Shown piece after piece: positions 26,163 through 34,042 of a stretch of 64,000 bases of DNA. Under the pieces are notes generated by a model. It searched no databases, was not told the DNA's origin, and saw nothing but the letters and a program-made list of their open reading frames with translations. The stretch is from CALVUJ01 sp045128835 (GTDB lineage Bacteria; Bacillota_I; Bacilli_A; RFN20; DUOF01). Within the stretch, counting starts at the first letter, position 1, and each line of letters starts with the position of its first letter. The translations under genes and the position numbers were made by a program. The DNA lies in the NCBI GenBank assembly GCA_045128835.1, contig JBGVRX010000017.1:1-64000 (forward strand), given 5' to 3'.

Positions 26163-26177
26163 AAAGTTTTCCACAAT
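26163..26177 (+). repeat. 15-bp direct repeat, copy 2 (DnaA-box-like)
   Basis: AAAGTTTTCCACAAT, the same sequence and direction as 25875-25889, 288 bases downstream. Confidence 0.7.
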
Positions 26178-26290
26178 ACAATTCCAAAATTATTAATATT
26201 TTCATTTTTTATTAATTATACACACTGTTTTAGATGCATTTTTATTTTTTTATTATTATAATAATAAAAGAGAAGAAAAGAGGTCAAATC

Positions 26291-26812
26291 ATGGAAAAGA
26301 TATATAAATACTTTAAAGAAATTAACAAACTAAATACAATCGTAAGAACTGGATGGTTGAATAGAGCAGTGCCTCTCGAAAGACTAGAAAGTGTTGGAGA
26401 GCATATTTTCACAATGTCTTTACTTGCGTTGTCTACAATTGACAAATATAAATTGGACTTGAATATAGAAAAAGTTCTAAAGATGATTTTAATCCACGAA
26501 TTAGGAGAAATTGATATCGGAGATATAGCACTACCCACAGGAAATCAAATAAAAGAAAAATATGAGGGAGAATTAAAGGGCGTAAAGAGAATATGCTCTG
26601 TCATCGATGAATCTTGGATGCTTGATCTTTGGTTAGAATTTGAAGAAAAGAAAAGTCCAGAAGCCAGTTTTGTTTACAAAATGGACAAATTACAAGCGGT
26701 TATGCAATCAAGGTATTATAGCGAATTAACAAACAATCCCGCACTATTCGATGAATTCTATGAAAACGCAATTCCTAAGTGTGGAGAATTCTTAGAAATA
26801 TCAAAAAAATAG
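26291..26812 (+). CDS. HD-superfamily hydrolase (YfbR-like)
   Basis: A 173-residue HD-domain protein related to YfbR-type 5'-deoxynucleotidases and similar metal hydrolases. The first histidine is in SVGEHIFTMSLLAL (about residue 38) and the second motif reads LIHELGEIDIGD, so the usual HD pair is HE here. A later aspartate (MDKLQAVMQSRYY) is present. The start at 26291 follows AAGAGGTCAAATC; the longer form beginning at 26234 would add a hydrophobic, phenylalanine-rich stretch without a ribosome site. It precedes the ADP-ribosylglycohydrolase by about 130 bases. Substrate unknown. Confidence 0.8.
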   Translation: MEKIYKYFKEINKLNTIVRTGWLNRAVPLERLESVGEHIFTMSLLALSTIDKYKLDLNIEKVLKMILIHELGEIDIGDIALPTGNQIKEKYEGELKGVKRICSVIDESWMLDLWLEFEEKKSPEASFVYKMDKLQAVMQSRYYSELTNNPALFDEFYENAIPKCGEFLEISKK

Positions 26813-26944
26813 TTTTTATAACCCAAAATACAGCAAAAATCCAAAAATTTAAATTATTATATTAAGAATATAATATTTAATAAAATGTTTTTCTTAACTT
26901 TTTACGTTTTTTATGTTAATATTCTATGCGTGGGGGTCGTGCAT

Positions 26945-27742
26945 ATGAACGGTTTTTATATTGGAAATATCGTCGGAAGTTCTTATTCCCACCAATACGA
27001 GAGTTTGAATGCTCAAGTTAAAGATTTTGAATTTTTTACAGAAAGAAGCAATTATTCAGATGACACCATTTTAACATTCGCTACAATTGATTGGTTGTTG
27101 CACACCAATCACAGTAGCAAAGAGATGGTTAAAGTTCTTAAGGACTATTATTTAAAATACCCAGATAGAACGCCAACCATATATGGCAAGGATTATGTCA
27201 ATTGGATTACTTCAGATTCCACCGAATTCAAAAAATCTTGGAGTAACGCCGGAGCAATGAGAGCATCAGTAATTGGTTGGTATTGTAACTCATTAGATGA
27301 AATAAAAGATTTTGTCGACAAAGCGATATCACCTACGCATGACACCTTAGAAGCCAAACTAGGAGCTGAGGTTGTTGCCATTTGTGTATTCATGATGAAA
27401 AATAATCGTTCAAAAGAAGAATTGAAAAATTATATAGATTACACATACGATTACTATTTGGATCAAAAACTTGCGTTATTAAGGAATTCATACGAATTTA
27501 CCAATGACACAAAAGAAACCGTTAGACCTGCAATTATAGCTTTTCTTGAATCCACTTCATTTGAGGATGCTTTAAGAAACGCAGTATCTCTCGGCGGTGA
27601 CTGCGATACAATCGCCTGTATCACATGCGCTATTGCCGAAGCATATTACAAAGATATTCCAGATTATTTAGTAGATACAGCAAAATCTTATCTGCCAAAT
27701 GAATTTGTTGAATTATTAAATGAATTAAAAAACATCAATTAA
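26945..27742 (+). CDS. ADP-ribosylglycohydrolase family protein
   Basis: A 265-residue DraG/ARH-fold protein that in the family removes ADP-ribose from proteins or small molecules using a di-metal centre. The N-terminal signature is GNIVGSSYSH and YSDDTILTFATIDWL (metal-binding aspartates, about residues 38-41); the C-terminal one is SLGGDCDTIACITCAIAEAY (about 215-234). The start at 26945 is chosen because GGGGGTCGTGCAT precedes it and the protein then begins at the family's usual point. Thirteen bases separate it from the ATP-grasp gene, so they form an operon. The natural substrate is not evident. Confidence 0.9.
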   Translation: MNGFYIGNIVGSSYSHQYESLNAQVKDFEFFTERSNYSDDTILTFATIDWLLHTNHSSKEMVKVLKDYYLKYPDRTPTIYGKDYVNWITSDSTEFKKSWSNAGAMRASVIGWYCNSLDEIKDFVDKAISPTHDTLEAKLGAEVVAICVFMMKNNRSKEELKNYIDYTYDYYLDQKLALLRNSYEFTNDTKETVRPAIIAFLESTSFEDALRNAVSLGGDCDTIACITCAIAEAYYKDIPDYLVDTAKSYLPNEFVELLNELKNIN

Positions 27743-27755
27743 GGAGAGTGCATTT

Positions 27756-28952
27756 ATGACTAATTTCGTTTTTATTTCACCAGAGTTTCCTAAAACTTAT
27801 TACAACTTCTGTGACCGTTTAAAGAAAAATGGCATAACAGTTCTAGGAATTTCATCAACACCATATGATGAATTAAAGCCAGAATTAAAGGCTTGTTTAA
27901 CAGAATACTATAAAGTATCAGACATGAACAATTACGAGGAATTCATCAAAGCTATGGGGTATTTTACGTACAAATACGGAAAAATAGATTGGGTAGAATC
28001 TAATAATGAGCATTGGTTGACTCTTGACGCTAAATTAAGAAAAGATTTCAATATCACAACAGGAATCAACAGCGATGAAATCATCAATTATAAGAGTAAG
28101 TCTGAAATGAAAAAATTCTATAAAAAAGCTAGAATACCTACACCTCGTTATACAATGGTTTCAACACTATCAAAAGCTGCATCTTTTATCGAAAGAGTTG
28201 GATACCCTGTTGTTGTTAAACCTGATATAGGAGTAGGTGCTACTCACACATATCAAATTAATAACGAAGAAGAATTAAAAACATTCTATAGCAACCTTCC
28301 TAAAGATGGACCTTATATCATGGAAGAATCAATAAGTGGCGAAATTATAACTTATGATGGAATTTGTGATAAAGATGGTAACGTATTAGTTGAAGCAAGT
28401 CATATAACTCCGCCAATTATGGATGTTGTAAATAAAAATACAGATGTTAGTTATTATACAAATATAAAAGTATCTAACAGATTAAGTTCTGTCGGTAAAA
28501 GAGCAATTAAAGCATTCAACGTAAAAAGTCGCTTCTTCCACCTAGAATTCTTCAAATTAAAGGAAACTAAGAGAGGTTTAGGTAAAGCAGGTAGATACGT
28601 TGCTCTTGAGGCAAATATGAGACCTGGTGGCGGATATACACCTGATATGATCAACTTTGCTAATAGCTTTGATATCTATCAATTGTGGGCTGATATGGTA
28701 GCGTATAACAAAATCAGACACTCTTATGTTGGAGATAAATATTACTGTGTATACGCTAGTAGAAGAGATAATGTAAATTATTTACACAGCAACGATGAAA
28801 TATACAAAAACTACAGCAGTTGTATCGTTATGCACGAAAGAATGCCAGATGTATTATCTGCAGCTATGGGTAACGAAATGTATACAGCTAAAGTAGAAAC
28901 AATGAAACAAGTTGAATCATTCGTAGACTTCGTTTTAGAAAAGAAAAATTAA
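27756..28952 (+). CDS. ATP-grasp domain ligase of unknown substrate
   Basis: A 398-residue ATP-grasp protein similar in layout to biotin-carboxylase/carbamoyl-phosphate-synthetase-like ligases. An N-terminal Rossmann-like domain (FVFISPEFPKTYYNFCDRL) is followed by the ATP-binding strands YPVVVKPDIGVGATHTY (about 150-166), YIMEESISGEI and the metal-binding EANMRPGGGYTPDM (about 288-301). Such proteins join a carboxylate to an amine or thiol through acyl-phosphate; the substrate is unknown. It is co-transcribed with the ADP-ribosylglycohydrolase and ends in a strong hairpin. The start follows AAGGAGAGTGCATTT. Confidence 0.85.
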   Translation: MTNFVFISPEFPKTYYNFCDRLKKNGITVLGISSTPYDELKPELKACLTEYYKVSDMNNYEEFIKAMGYFTYKYGKIDWVESNNEHWLTLDAKLRKDFNITTGINSDEIINYKSKSEMKKFYKKARIPTPRYTMVSTLSKAASFIERVGYPVVVKPDIGVGATHTYQINNEEELKTFYSNLPKDGPYIMEESISGEIITYDGICDKDGNVLVEASHITPPIMDVVNKNTDVSYYTNIKVSNRLSSVGKRAIKAFNVKSRFFHLEFFKLKETKRGLGKAGRYVALEANMRPGGGYTPDMINFANSFDIYQLWADMVAYNKIRHSYVGDKYYCVYASRRDNVNYLHSNDEIYKNYSSCIVMHERMPDVLSAAMGNEMYTAKVETMKQVESFVDFVLEKKN

Positions 28953-28958
28953 TAACAA

Positions 28959-28992
28959 AAAAAGTTATAGACATCAATCTATAACTTTTTTA
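28959..28992. terminator. Bidirectional terminator between ATP-grasp and rubrerythrin genes
   Basis: AAAAAGTTATAGA (28959-28971), loop CATCAA, TCTATAACTTTTT (28978-28990), flanked by A and T runs for both convergent genes. Confidence 0.88.
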
Positions 28993-29013
28993 TTTTATTG
29001 TTTTTTGTTTATA

Positions 29014-29547
29014 TTAATAGTTTGCTTTTCTAATCTCAAAATATGCTTTAGGATGAGCACATACTGGACAAACCTCAGGAGCTTTTTCTCCTACGTGGAT
29101 ATGTCCACAGTTACGGCATTCCCAAATACAGATTCCTGCTTTTTGGAAAACTTGTCCGTCTGTCAAATTTTTAAGTAATGCTCTATATCTTTCTTCGTGT
29201 GCTTTCTCAATAGCAGCAACGCCTCTAAATTGAGCTGCTAAGCGTGCAAAGCCTTCTTCTTCAGCTTCTTTAGCGAATTGGTCATACATTTCTGTCCATT
29301 CGTAATTTTCGCCTTCAGCAGCAGCTTCTAAGTTTTTAGCAGTATCTTGTAATTCACCTAATGCTTTAAACCACATTTTAGCGTGCTCTTTTTCGTTATT
29401 AGCAGTTTCTTCAAAGATTGCAGCGATTTGCTCATATCCTTCTTTTTTTGCTACGCTAGCGAAATAAGTATATTTATTTCTAGCTTGAGATTCTCCAGCA
29501 AAAGCAGTTAATAAATTTTTCTCTGTTTTTGATCCTTTTAATTCCAT
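29014..29547 (-). CDS. rbr: Rubrerythrin
   Basis: A 177-residue rubrerythrin, a non-haem iron peroxidase that reduces hydrogen peroxide in anaerobes. The ferritin-like four-helix domain starts GSKTEKNLLTAFAGESQARNKY and carries the carboxylate/His ligands (ETANNEKEHAKMW, AAIEKAHEERY). The C-terminal rubredoxin-like domain has paired CxxC motifs (CRNCGHIHVG ... CPVCAHPKAYF). The start at 29547 follows GGGAGGAAAAAAC; upstream in-frame codons lack a site. It lies next to other stress genes (slipin, manganese catalase). Confidence 0.97.
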   Translation of the reverse strand: MELKGSKTEKNLLTAFAGESQARNKYTYFASVAKKEGYEQIAAIFEETANNEKEHAKMWFKALGELQDTAKNLEAAAEGENYEWTEMYDQFAKEAEEEGFARLAAQFRGVAAIEKAHEERYRALLKNLTDGQVFQKAGICIWECRNCGHIHVGEKAPEVCPVCAHPKAYFEIRKANY

Positions 29548-29651
29548 GTTTTTTCCTCCCTTTTGTGAATTGACATCACTACTAAAATAATAATATATCA
29601 GCCCATTATTTTGCAACAAAAAATCTTTTTTATAATTAAAAATTATATATA

Positions 29652-29675
29652 AAAAAGGCAGTTTCCTGCCTTTTT
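29652..29675 (-). terminator. Intrinsic terminator after the slipin gene
   Basis: AAAAAGGCAG, loop TTTC, CTGCCTTTTT; lies between slipin and rubrerythrin. Confidence 0.85.
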
Positions 29676-29701
29676 GTTAATTTGTTTTGTCATATAAAAT
29701 T

Positions 29702-30487
29702 TTATTTGTTTGTTAATTTATCTACAATCTTTTTAGCCATATCTTCTTTATTACCTTCAAATGCTCTAAGAACCTCTATTGGTAATGCAAAAATAATTGT
29801 ATTAGATTGATCTGAAGATATATCGTTTATTGTTGATAACGTTCTAAGATGTAATGCTCCTGGAGCCATAGATAAGTTAGTAGCAGCCTCCGCTAAGTTT
29901 TTACTTGCTTCTAATTCTCCGCTAGCTTTAGTAATAACAGCAGCTTTTTCTCTTTCTGCCTCTGCAACTTTAGCCATAACTCTCTTCATTTCTTCTGGTA
30001 AAGCAACATCTTTCAATTCAACATTCTCAATCTTTACGCCCCAAGCATCTGTAGCCTTATCTACGATTGAACATATATTGCTAGAGATTGAATCTCTTTC
30101 AGTCAACAACTCATCAAGAGTTACACTACCAACAATATTTCTCATTGTAGTTTGTGCCAATTGAGATACAGCATAATCATATCTTTGAACAGACAATACC
30201 GCTTTTTTTGCATCAAATATGTTGTAATAAATAACAGCATTTATTTTTATTGATATGTTATCCTTTGTGATTGTATCTTGTTCAGGAACATCAATAACCT
30301 TAGTTCTAACATCAATCTTTCTAAGTGATTGAAATATCGGCCATATAATATGCCATCCTGAATCTAAAGTTTTACTATATTTTCCTCTAGTAAACTTTAT
30401 CCCTTTCTCATATTCATCAATTTGTCTAATAGACGTAAGTACGACAATAAACGCTACAATAGCTAAAATAATCACAAGAACCCCCAT
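29702..30487 (-). CDS. Slipin, SPFH/stomatin family membrane protein
   Basis: A 261-residue stomatin-like protein. One N-terminal membrane segment (about 2-18) is followed by the SPFH/band-7 domain (YEKGIKFTRGKYSKTLDSGWH at about 26-46, VRTKVIDVPEQDTITKDNI), and a C-terminal alanine/glutamate-rich coiled coil (AKVAEAEREKAAVITKASGELEAS). SPFH proteins form oligomers organising membrane microdomains and protease complexes. The NfeD-type protease partner common in bacteria is not adjacent. The start follows AAAAGGGGGATAAAAA. Confidence 0.93.
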   Translation of the reverse strand: MGVLVIILAIVAFIVVLTSIRQIDEYEKGIKFTRGKYSKTLDSGWHIIWPIFQSLRKIDVRTKVIDVPEQDTITKDNISIKINAVIYYNIFDAKKAVLSVQRYDYAVSQLAQTTMRNIVGSVTLDELLTERDSISSNICSIVDKATDAWGVKIENVELKDVALPEEMKRVMAKVAEAEREKAAVITKASGELEASKNLAEAATNLSMAPGALHLRTLSTINDISSDQSNTIIFALPIEVLRAFEGNKEDMAKKIVDKLTNK

Positions 30488-30570
30488 TTTTTATCCCCCT
30501 TTTCCTATTATTACTTATATAATACCTTTTTATTTTCATTTAATCTACTTTTCACTATTTTTTAATAGAA

Positions 30571-30595
30571 AAAAGGTTACTTATAGTAACCTTTC
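30571..30595 (-). terminator. Intrinsic terminator of cotJC
   Basis: AAAAGGTTAC (30571-30580) pairs with GTAACCTTTT-like 30586-30594; the cotJC stop codon lies inside the stem and a T-run follows on the minus strand. Confidence 0.75.
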
Positions 30596-31140
30596 GTCTT
30601 GTATTCATCATACAATTCTTTGAATCTTTGGAAATGAACTATCTCTCTTTGCCTTAGCCACTCTAGCGGTCTTAATATTTCAGGATTCTCTGTTAAATTC
30701 ATTAGATTTTCATATACGGCACGAGCCTTTTCTTCGGCGGCCATATCTTCACTTAAATCAGCTAAAGGATCTCCAGTTGTAGAAAAATAAGAAGCAGTCC
30801 AAGGAACACCACTCGCATTAACAGGATATAATCCCATACCATGGTCTGCATAACGAGCGTCTAAACCTGCTGCTTTTAACTCTTCTACAGTTGCCCCTTT
30901 AGTTAACTGATGAACCATTGTACATATCATCTCGACATGCGCTAATTCTTCTGTTCCTATGTCTGTAAGCAGCGCTTTACCCTTATCATCCGGCATTGTA
31001 TATCTTTGATTTAAATACCTTATCGCAGCCCCTAGTTCTCCTTCTGGTCCACCATATTGTGTTATAAGAATCTTAGCAAAGTTTAAATCCCTTCTTTTTA
31101 TATCAATAGGGAATTGTAATTTTTTACTATAATCAAACAT
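30577..31140 (-). CDS. cotJC: CotJC-like manganese catalase
   Basis: A 187-residue protein of the CotJC/manganese catalase family, decomposing hydrogen peroxide with a di-manganese centre in a ferritin-like bundle. Metal ligands are visible as the glutamate of GPEGELGAAIRYL (about 34-37), EELAHVEM (about 67-74), MAAEEKARAVYE and EIVHFQRF near the end. In spore formers cotJC is part of the cotJ coat operon; here it immediately follows the CotJA/B-like gene, starting two bases after its stop, so translation is coupled. Ribosome site GATGG lies inside the upstream gene. Confidence 0.95.
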   Translation of the reverse strand: MFDYSKKLQFPIDIKRRDLNFAKILITQYGGPEGELGAAIRYLNQRYTMPDDKGKALLTDIGTEELAHVEMICTMVHQLTKGATVEELKAAGLDARYADHGMGLYPVNASGVPWTASYFSTTGDPLADLSEDMAAEEKARAVYENLMNLTENPEILRPLEWLRQREIVHFQRFKELYDEYKTKGYYK

Positions 31141-31142
31141 AT

Positions 31143-31604
31143 CTATTCACCATCCCACGGCCATACAGTTTTATTCCAAGGCCAATATCCCACATTAGTT
31201 TCCACATTTTCCAAACATAACGCTCCATACTTCTCTTCATACTCACTCTTAGCCTTCTTGTATGAATTTCTATATTGATTAAAAAGCATCATTACATTTC
31301 TATCCATTGGATGTGTATTCAAATATAAATTCAAATCCCACATAGCAAAACCATACTTTTGAGCCTCCAAAAGAAGTTTTTGCCTTTCGTTATAAGTTTG
31401 AGGATTTTGAGGGTTTGTTAGTTTATAAGGCTTGTATATATTGACCTGCATATTTCCTTTAGAAAAGCCTTCTGTTGGGCTGAAAAAGGTATCCATTCTT
31501 TCGTTATTAACAGGCATCAATGAATAGTCATTTCTATAATCTTTTGATTGATATCGATCGTATGAATATCCATTAAAACAATCATCATAATACATATCGT
31601 TCAT
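31143..31604 (-). CDS. cotJB: CotJB-domain protein with CotJA-like N-terminus
   Basis: A 153-residue protein combining two CotJ parts. Residues about 35-65 (SPTEGFSKGNMQVNIYKPYK) resemble the short CotJA sequence. Residues about 70-153 match CotJB: LLLEAQKYGFAMWDLNLYLNTHP, then the YG and the tryptophan-rich ending VGYWPWNKTVWPWDGE. In Bacillus cotJA and cotJB are separate genes for inner-coat proteins. The gene heads the pair cotJB-cotJC. A palindrome lies just upstream over the probable promoter. Whether this organism sporulates is not shown by the window. Confidence 0.85.
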   Translation of the reverse strand: MNDMYYDDCFNGYSYDRYQSKDYRNDYSLMPVNNERMDTFFSPTEGFSKGNMQVNIYKPYKLTNPQNPQTYNERQKLLLEAQKYGFAMWDLNLYLNTHPMDRNVMMLFNQYRNSYKKAKSEYEEKYGALCLENVETNVGYWPWNKTVWPWDGE

Positions 31605-31620
31605 TTTTTCATTTCCTTTC

Positions 31621-31645
31621 TTTCTCTATTAATATATTAGAGAAA
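31621..31645. promoter_or_regulatory. Palindrome upstream of the cotJ pair, possible operator
   Basis: TTTCTCTA and TAGAGAAA flank an AT-only centre, 17 bases upstream of the start codon and over the likely -10 region. It has no T-run that would make it a terminator for this gene. Confidence 0.45.
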
Positions 31646-31668
31646 AGAAATGTGGTATAGGCTAAAAT

Positions 31669-31690
31669 AAAAAAGAGACATTTCTGCCTC
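31669..31690 (-). terminator. Weak terminator of the rluA-like gene
   Basis: Minus strand GAGGC, six-base loop, GTCTC (one G-T pair), then six T residues. Confidence 0.55.
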
Positions 31691-31694
31691 ATTA

Positions 31695-32531
31695 TTATTT
31701 GACTAATTCTCTAAATACTTGAGGAACATCTGTTTTAAATGAATATGCTTTATCGCCATACTTAAAACTAATTTCCTTAGCGTGCAAGCACAATCTTTTT
31801 AACGGATCACTTGTAGAGCCATATACTTTATCTCCAACCAAAACGTTACCATTATCTTTAAAATGCACTCTTATTTGATGTTTTCTTCCCGTTAACAAGT
31901 TAATGTCTACCAATGTATATTTTGTAGAAGCCTTAAGTACTGTATATTCTGTTATTGCCAATTTTGCATCCCTATCTTTTGAAGAATATACCATTCTGTT
32001 TTTTCCTTCTTTTAAGTAAGATTTTAATGTGCCACGTTCATTCTTTAGTGAGCCTTCTACTACTGCAACATAACCTCTTCTATCAACAAGTTCATTCCAT
32101 TTATCTTGTAGTTCATTCTTTACTTTCTCGCTTTTACAGAACACCAAAACTCCTGATGTATCTTTATCCAATCTATGTAAAACAAACACTTTATTTCTTT
32201 TATCATTCTGTTTTATATACTTACTAACTTCAACATAAGCTGTTTTATCTTTTTCTTTATCTGTCGCTACAGTTAATAGTCCGTAAGGTTTATTTATTGC
32301 AATAAACAAATCATCTTCATATATTATCTTTAATCCACAATTATCTTTTTTACCTTCAAAACTTATCTTGTCTCCTACCTTTAATAAATAATCATATTTT
32401 GTAACAACTTTACCATTAACTACAATTTGCTTGTTAGTTAATAAATTTTTAACATTGTTCCTAGATAGTTTATTAAACTTTTTCAACAAGAATACTAATA
32501 ACTCTGATTCTTCCTTAATTATTTCTTCCAT
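31695..32531 (-). CDS. RluA-family pseudouridine synthase
   Basis: A 278-residue RNA pseudouridine synthase of the RluA/RluD group. An N-terminal S4 RNA-binding domain (LSRNNVKNLLTNKQIVVNGK) is followed by the catalytic domain with HRLDKDTSGVLVF (active aspartate, about residue 130) and TGRKHQIRVHF. The ATG at 32531 is preferred to the GTG at 32540 because AAAAGG lies eight bases before it. It begins five bases after the DUF362 gene stop, so the two are coupled. Which rRNA uridines it modifies cannot be read from sequence. Confidence 0.9.
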   Translation of the reverse strand: MEEIIKEESELLVFLLKKFNKLSRNNVKNLLTNKQIVVNGKVVTKYDYLLKVGDKISFEGKKDNCGLKIIYEDDLFIAINKPYGLLTVATDKEKDKTAYVEVSKYIKQNDKRNKVFVLHRLDKDTSGVLVFCKSEKVKNELQDKWNELVDRRGYVAVVEGSLKNERGTLKSYLKEGKNRMVYSSKDRDAKLAITEYTVLKASTKYTLVDINLLTGRKHQIRVHFKDNGNVLVGDKVYGSTSDPLKRLCLHAKEISFKYGDKAYSFKTDVPQVFRELVK

Positions 32532-32536
32532 ACCAA

Positions 32537-33685
32537 TCACCTTTTGAAAAATATTCTACCTATTAAAGGTCTTTTAGATTTACTGATTGCATTAACTGGG
32601 CAAACTTCAGTACAGCACCAACATCTTATACACTTATTTTTACTAACAGTTGGAGTTTTGCCTTTTTCCATACTTATTGCTTGAGGTGGACAAATCTTTT
32701 TACATTCACCACATTTCACACATGTTTTTTTATCAAACTTAGGATGTTCCAAAACTAAATTCTTAATATTATATTTGTTCACTAATTTTAAACTTCTAAT
32801 TCCAACTTCTTCTATTTTAGCAGGTTCAAATTTAATGTCTTTAAATAGCGATAAATCATCTCCGACTATCTTAATGTTTTCTAAATTAAATTCTCCTAAC
32901 CCTCTGTTGTTTGTGATGATAGAAATAAAGCTTTTACTACTATCCAACTTAACAATTTCCATGGCAACCCTATCTAATGCTACCGCATCTTTACTTGACA
33001 ACAATACATTGGCTTCTTTCTTGCTTCCTCCAGTTGATGGACCTTCGCCTTCTAATCCTTCAATACCATCCATTAAATTAACGAATATTTTATTCTTCAT
33101 CTCTTTTTTTATCGCACTGTACAAATCAGTCATTGCTTCACCAAACTCTAATGGCGTTGATGATTTTACATGCCATTGAGCTTTTTCTAAACCATAAATA
33201 GTTCCAAACAAGTTTTTCTCTGCTCCAGTAAAATAAGCTAGCCCATGCGTTTTTAGTTTAGGCATATTAACTAAAATATCTGCTTCAACTATTTGCTTAG
33301 AAACATTAAATTCTTTGTAACGTTTATAATTATCTGACTCAATTACTTTTAGTTCACTATTAGCAGCTATTTCAACTCCTTCTTCTTCAACAACAGAAAG
33401 CGTTCCATTAACCTTATAAACCAATTTCATATCCTTTGTCGCTGGGTTATCTCCAACTATAATTCTAACGCCATACTTTTTAAAATAACGTATTGCAGCG
33501 CGCACTACCTCAGGATGAGTTGTTATGGCCCTACTTGCTGGATGAGGCGACAATGCATTTGTTTTTAGAAAAACAACCATTCCTTCTCTTATAACTTCAC
33601 CATTTTTTAGAACACTATTTAATAAATAATCCACTTTATCTTGGATATCATTATAATCTTTACTGTATTTAACATATACTTCCAT
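32537..33685 (-). CDS. DUF362 protein with C-terminal 2x[4Fe-4S] ferredoxin domain
   Basis: A 382-residue protein. The main part is DUF362 (NALSPHPASRAITTHPEVV, VGDNPATKD, NMPKLKTHGLAYFTGAEKNLFG), whose biochemical role is unknown. Residues about 315-375 form a bacterial ferredoxin domain with two cysteine sets, CVKCGECKKICPP and CIRCWCCTEVCPVNAI, predicted to bind two [4Fe-4S] clusters. It is probably a cytoplasmic redox protein of anaerobic metabolism. The start follows TTAAGGAGGATTTTAT. It is co-transcribed with the rluA-like gene; secG lies upstream, behind a terminator. Confidence 0.92.
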   Translation of the reverse strand: MEVYVKYSKDYNDIQDKVDYLLNSVLKNGEVIREGMVVFLKTNALSPHPASRAITTHPEVVRAAIRYFKKYGVRIIVGDNPATKDMKLVYKVNGTLSVVEEEGVEIAANSELKVIESDNYKRYKEFNVSKQIVEADILVNMPKLKTHGLAYFTGAEKNLFGTIYGLEKAQWHVKSSTPLEFGEAMTDLYSAIKKEMKNKIFVNLMDGIEGLEGEGPSTGGSKKEANVLLSSKDAVALDRVAMEIVKLDSSKSFISIITNNRGLGEFNLENIKIVGDDLSLFKDIKFEPAKIEEVGIRSLKLVNKYNIKNLVLEHPKFDKKTCVKCGECKKICPPQAISMEKGKTPTVSKNKCIRCWCCTEVCPVNAISKSKRPLIGRIFFKR

Positions 33686-33702
33686 ATAAAATCCTCCTTA
33701 AA

Positions 33703-33722
33703 ATAAAAAAGCCCGAAGGCTT
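33703..33722 (-). terminator. Intrinsic terminator after secG
   Basis: Minus strand AAGCC, tetraloop TTCG, GGCTT, then TTTTATTTT. Confidence 0.75.
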
Positions 33723-33728
33723 AATTTA

Positions 33729-33962
33729 TTATTTAACTTGTAAATAGTGAATAATAACTGATAGCAAGAAAAATATCATACCTAAAACTAATGTAATTCT
33801 TGCTAAAATAACTTCAGGTCCTCTTTCTTTATTGTCTACAAAGACATTTAGATTTCCACCTGTGATTGCTCCACTTGCACCATCTGATTTACCGCTTTGT
33901 AATAAAGATATTATTATAAGCAAAACTGAAACAATTAAAAATATTATATTTAACGCTGTCAT
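33729..33962 (-). CDS. secG: Preprotein translocase subunit SecG
   Basis: A 77-residue SecG. Two membrane segments (about 4-22 and 52-72) frame the conserved loop SLLQSGKSDGASGAITGG. SecG assists SecYE/SecA-driven protein export in the membrane. The start at 33962 is chosen because AAAGGAGGAATATTA precedes it; a longer reading would add 15 residues without a site. It is flanked by a promoter-like TATAAT and a terminator, so it is probably monocistronic. The family's usual neighbour rnr-smpB is not here. Confidence 0.95.
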   Translation of the reverse strand: MTALNIIFLIVSVLLIIISLLQSGKSDGASGAITGGNLNVFVDNKERGPEVILARITLVLGMIFFLLSVIIHYLQVK

Positions 33963-33993
33963 TAATATTCCTCCTTTATATCTGGACTTGTTT

Positions 33994-34022
33994 ATTATAA
34001 CAAACATACACTTAAAAGTGTA
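33994..34022 (-). promoter_or_regulatory. secG promoter region overlapped by a palindrome
   Basis: TATAAT on the minus strand at 33999-33994. A perfect palindrome TACACTT-AA-AAGTGTA (34007-34022) covers the -35 region. It may be an operator or a short terminator for the lipoprotein genes upstream. Confidence 0.4.
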
Positions 34023-34042
34023 TAAAAATTTATTTTTTTATC

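Larger units (their letters stand above)
25798..26290. other. Gene-free AT-rich region with parS and hairpins
   Basis: About 490 bases without a credible coding frame. It holds a terminator for rlmD, a parS-like site, a 15-bp direct repeat around TTTTCCACA, two hairpins and long T- and A-tracts. Apart from these I see no gene or known RNA in it. Confidence 0.6.

Noticed and set aside
25798..26290. Replication origin (oriC)
   Set aside because: Only two imperfect DnaA-box-like sites, no dnaA, dnaN or rpmH nearby, and gene orientation does not switch cleanly here (most genes right of 29 kb point left).
26234..26290. N-terminal membrane helix on the HD protein
   Set aside because: The extension MHFYFFIIIIIK comes from AT-rich upstream sequence; a good ribosome site supports the start at 26291.
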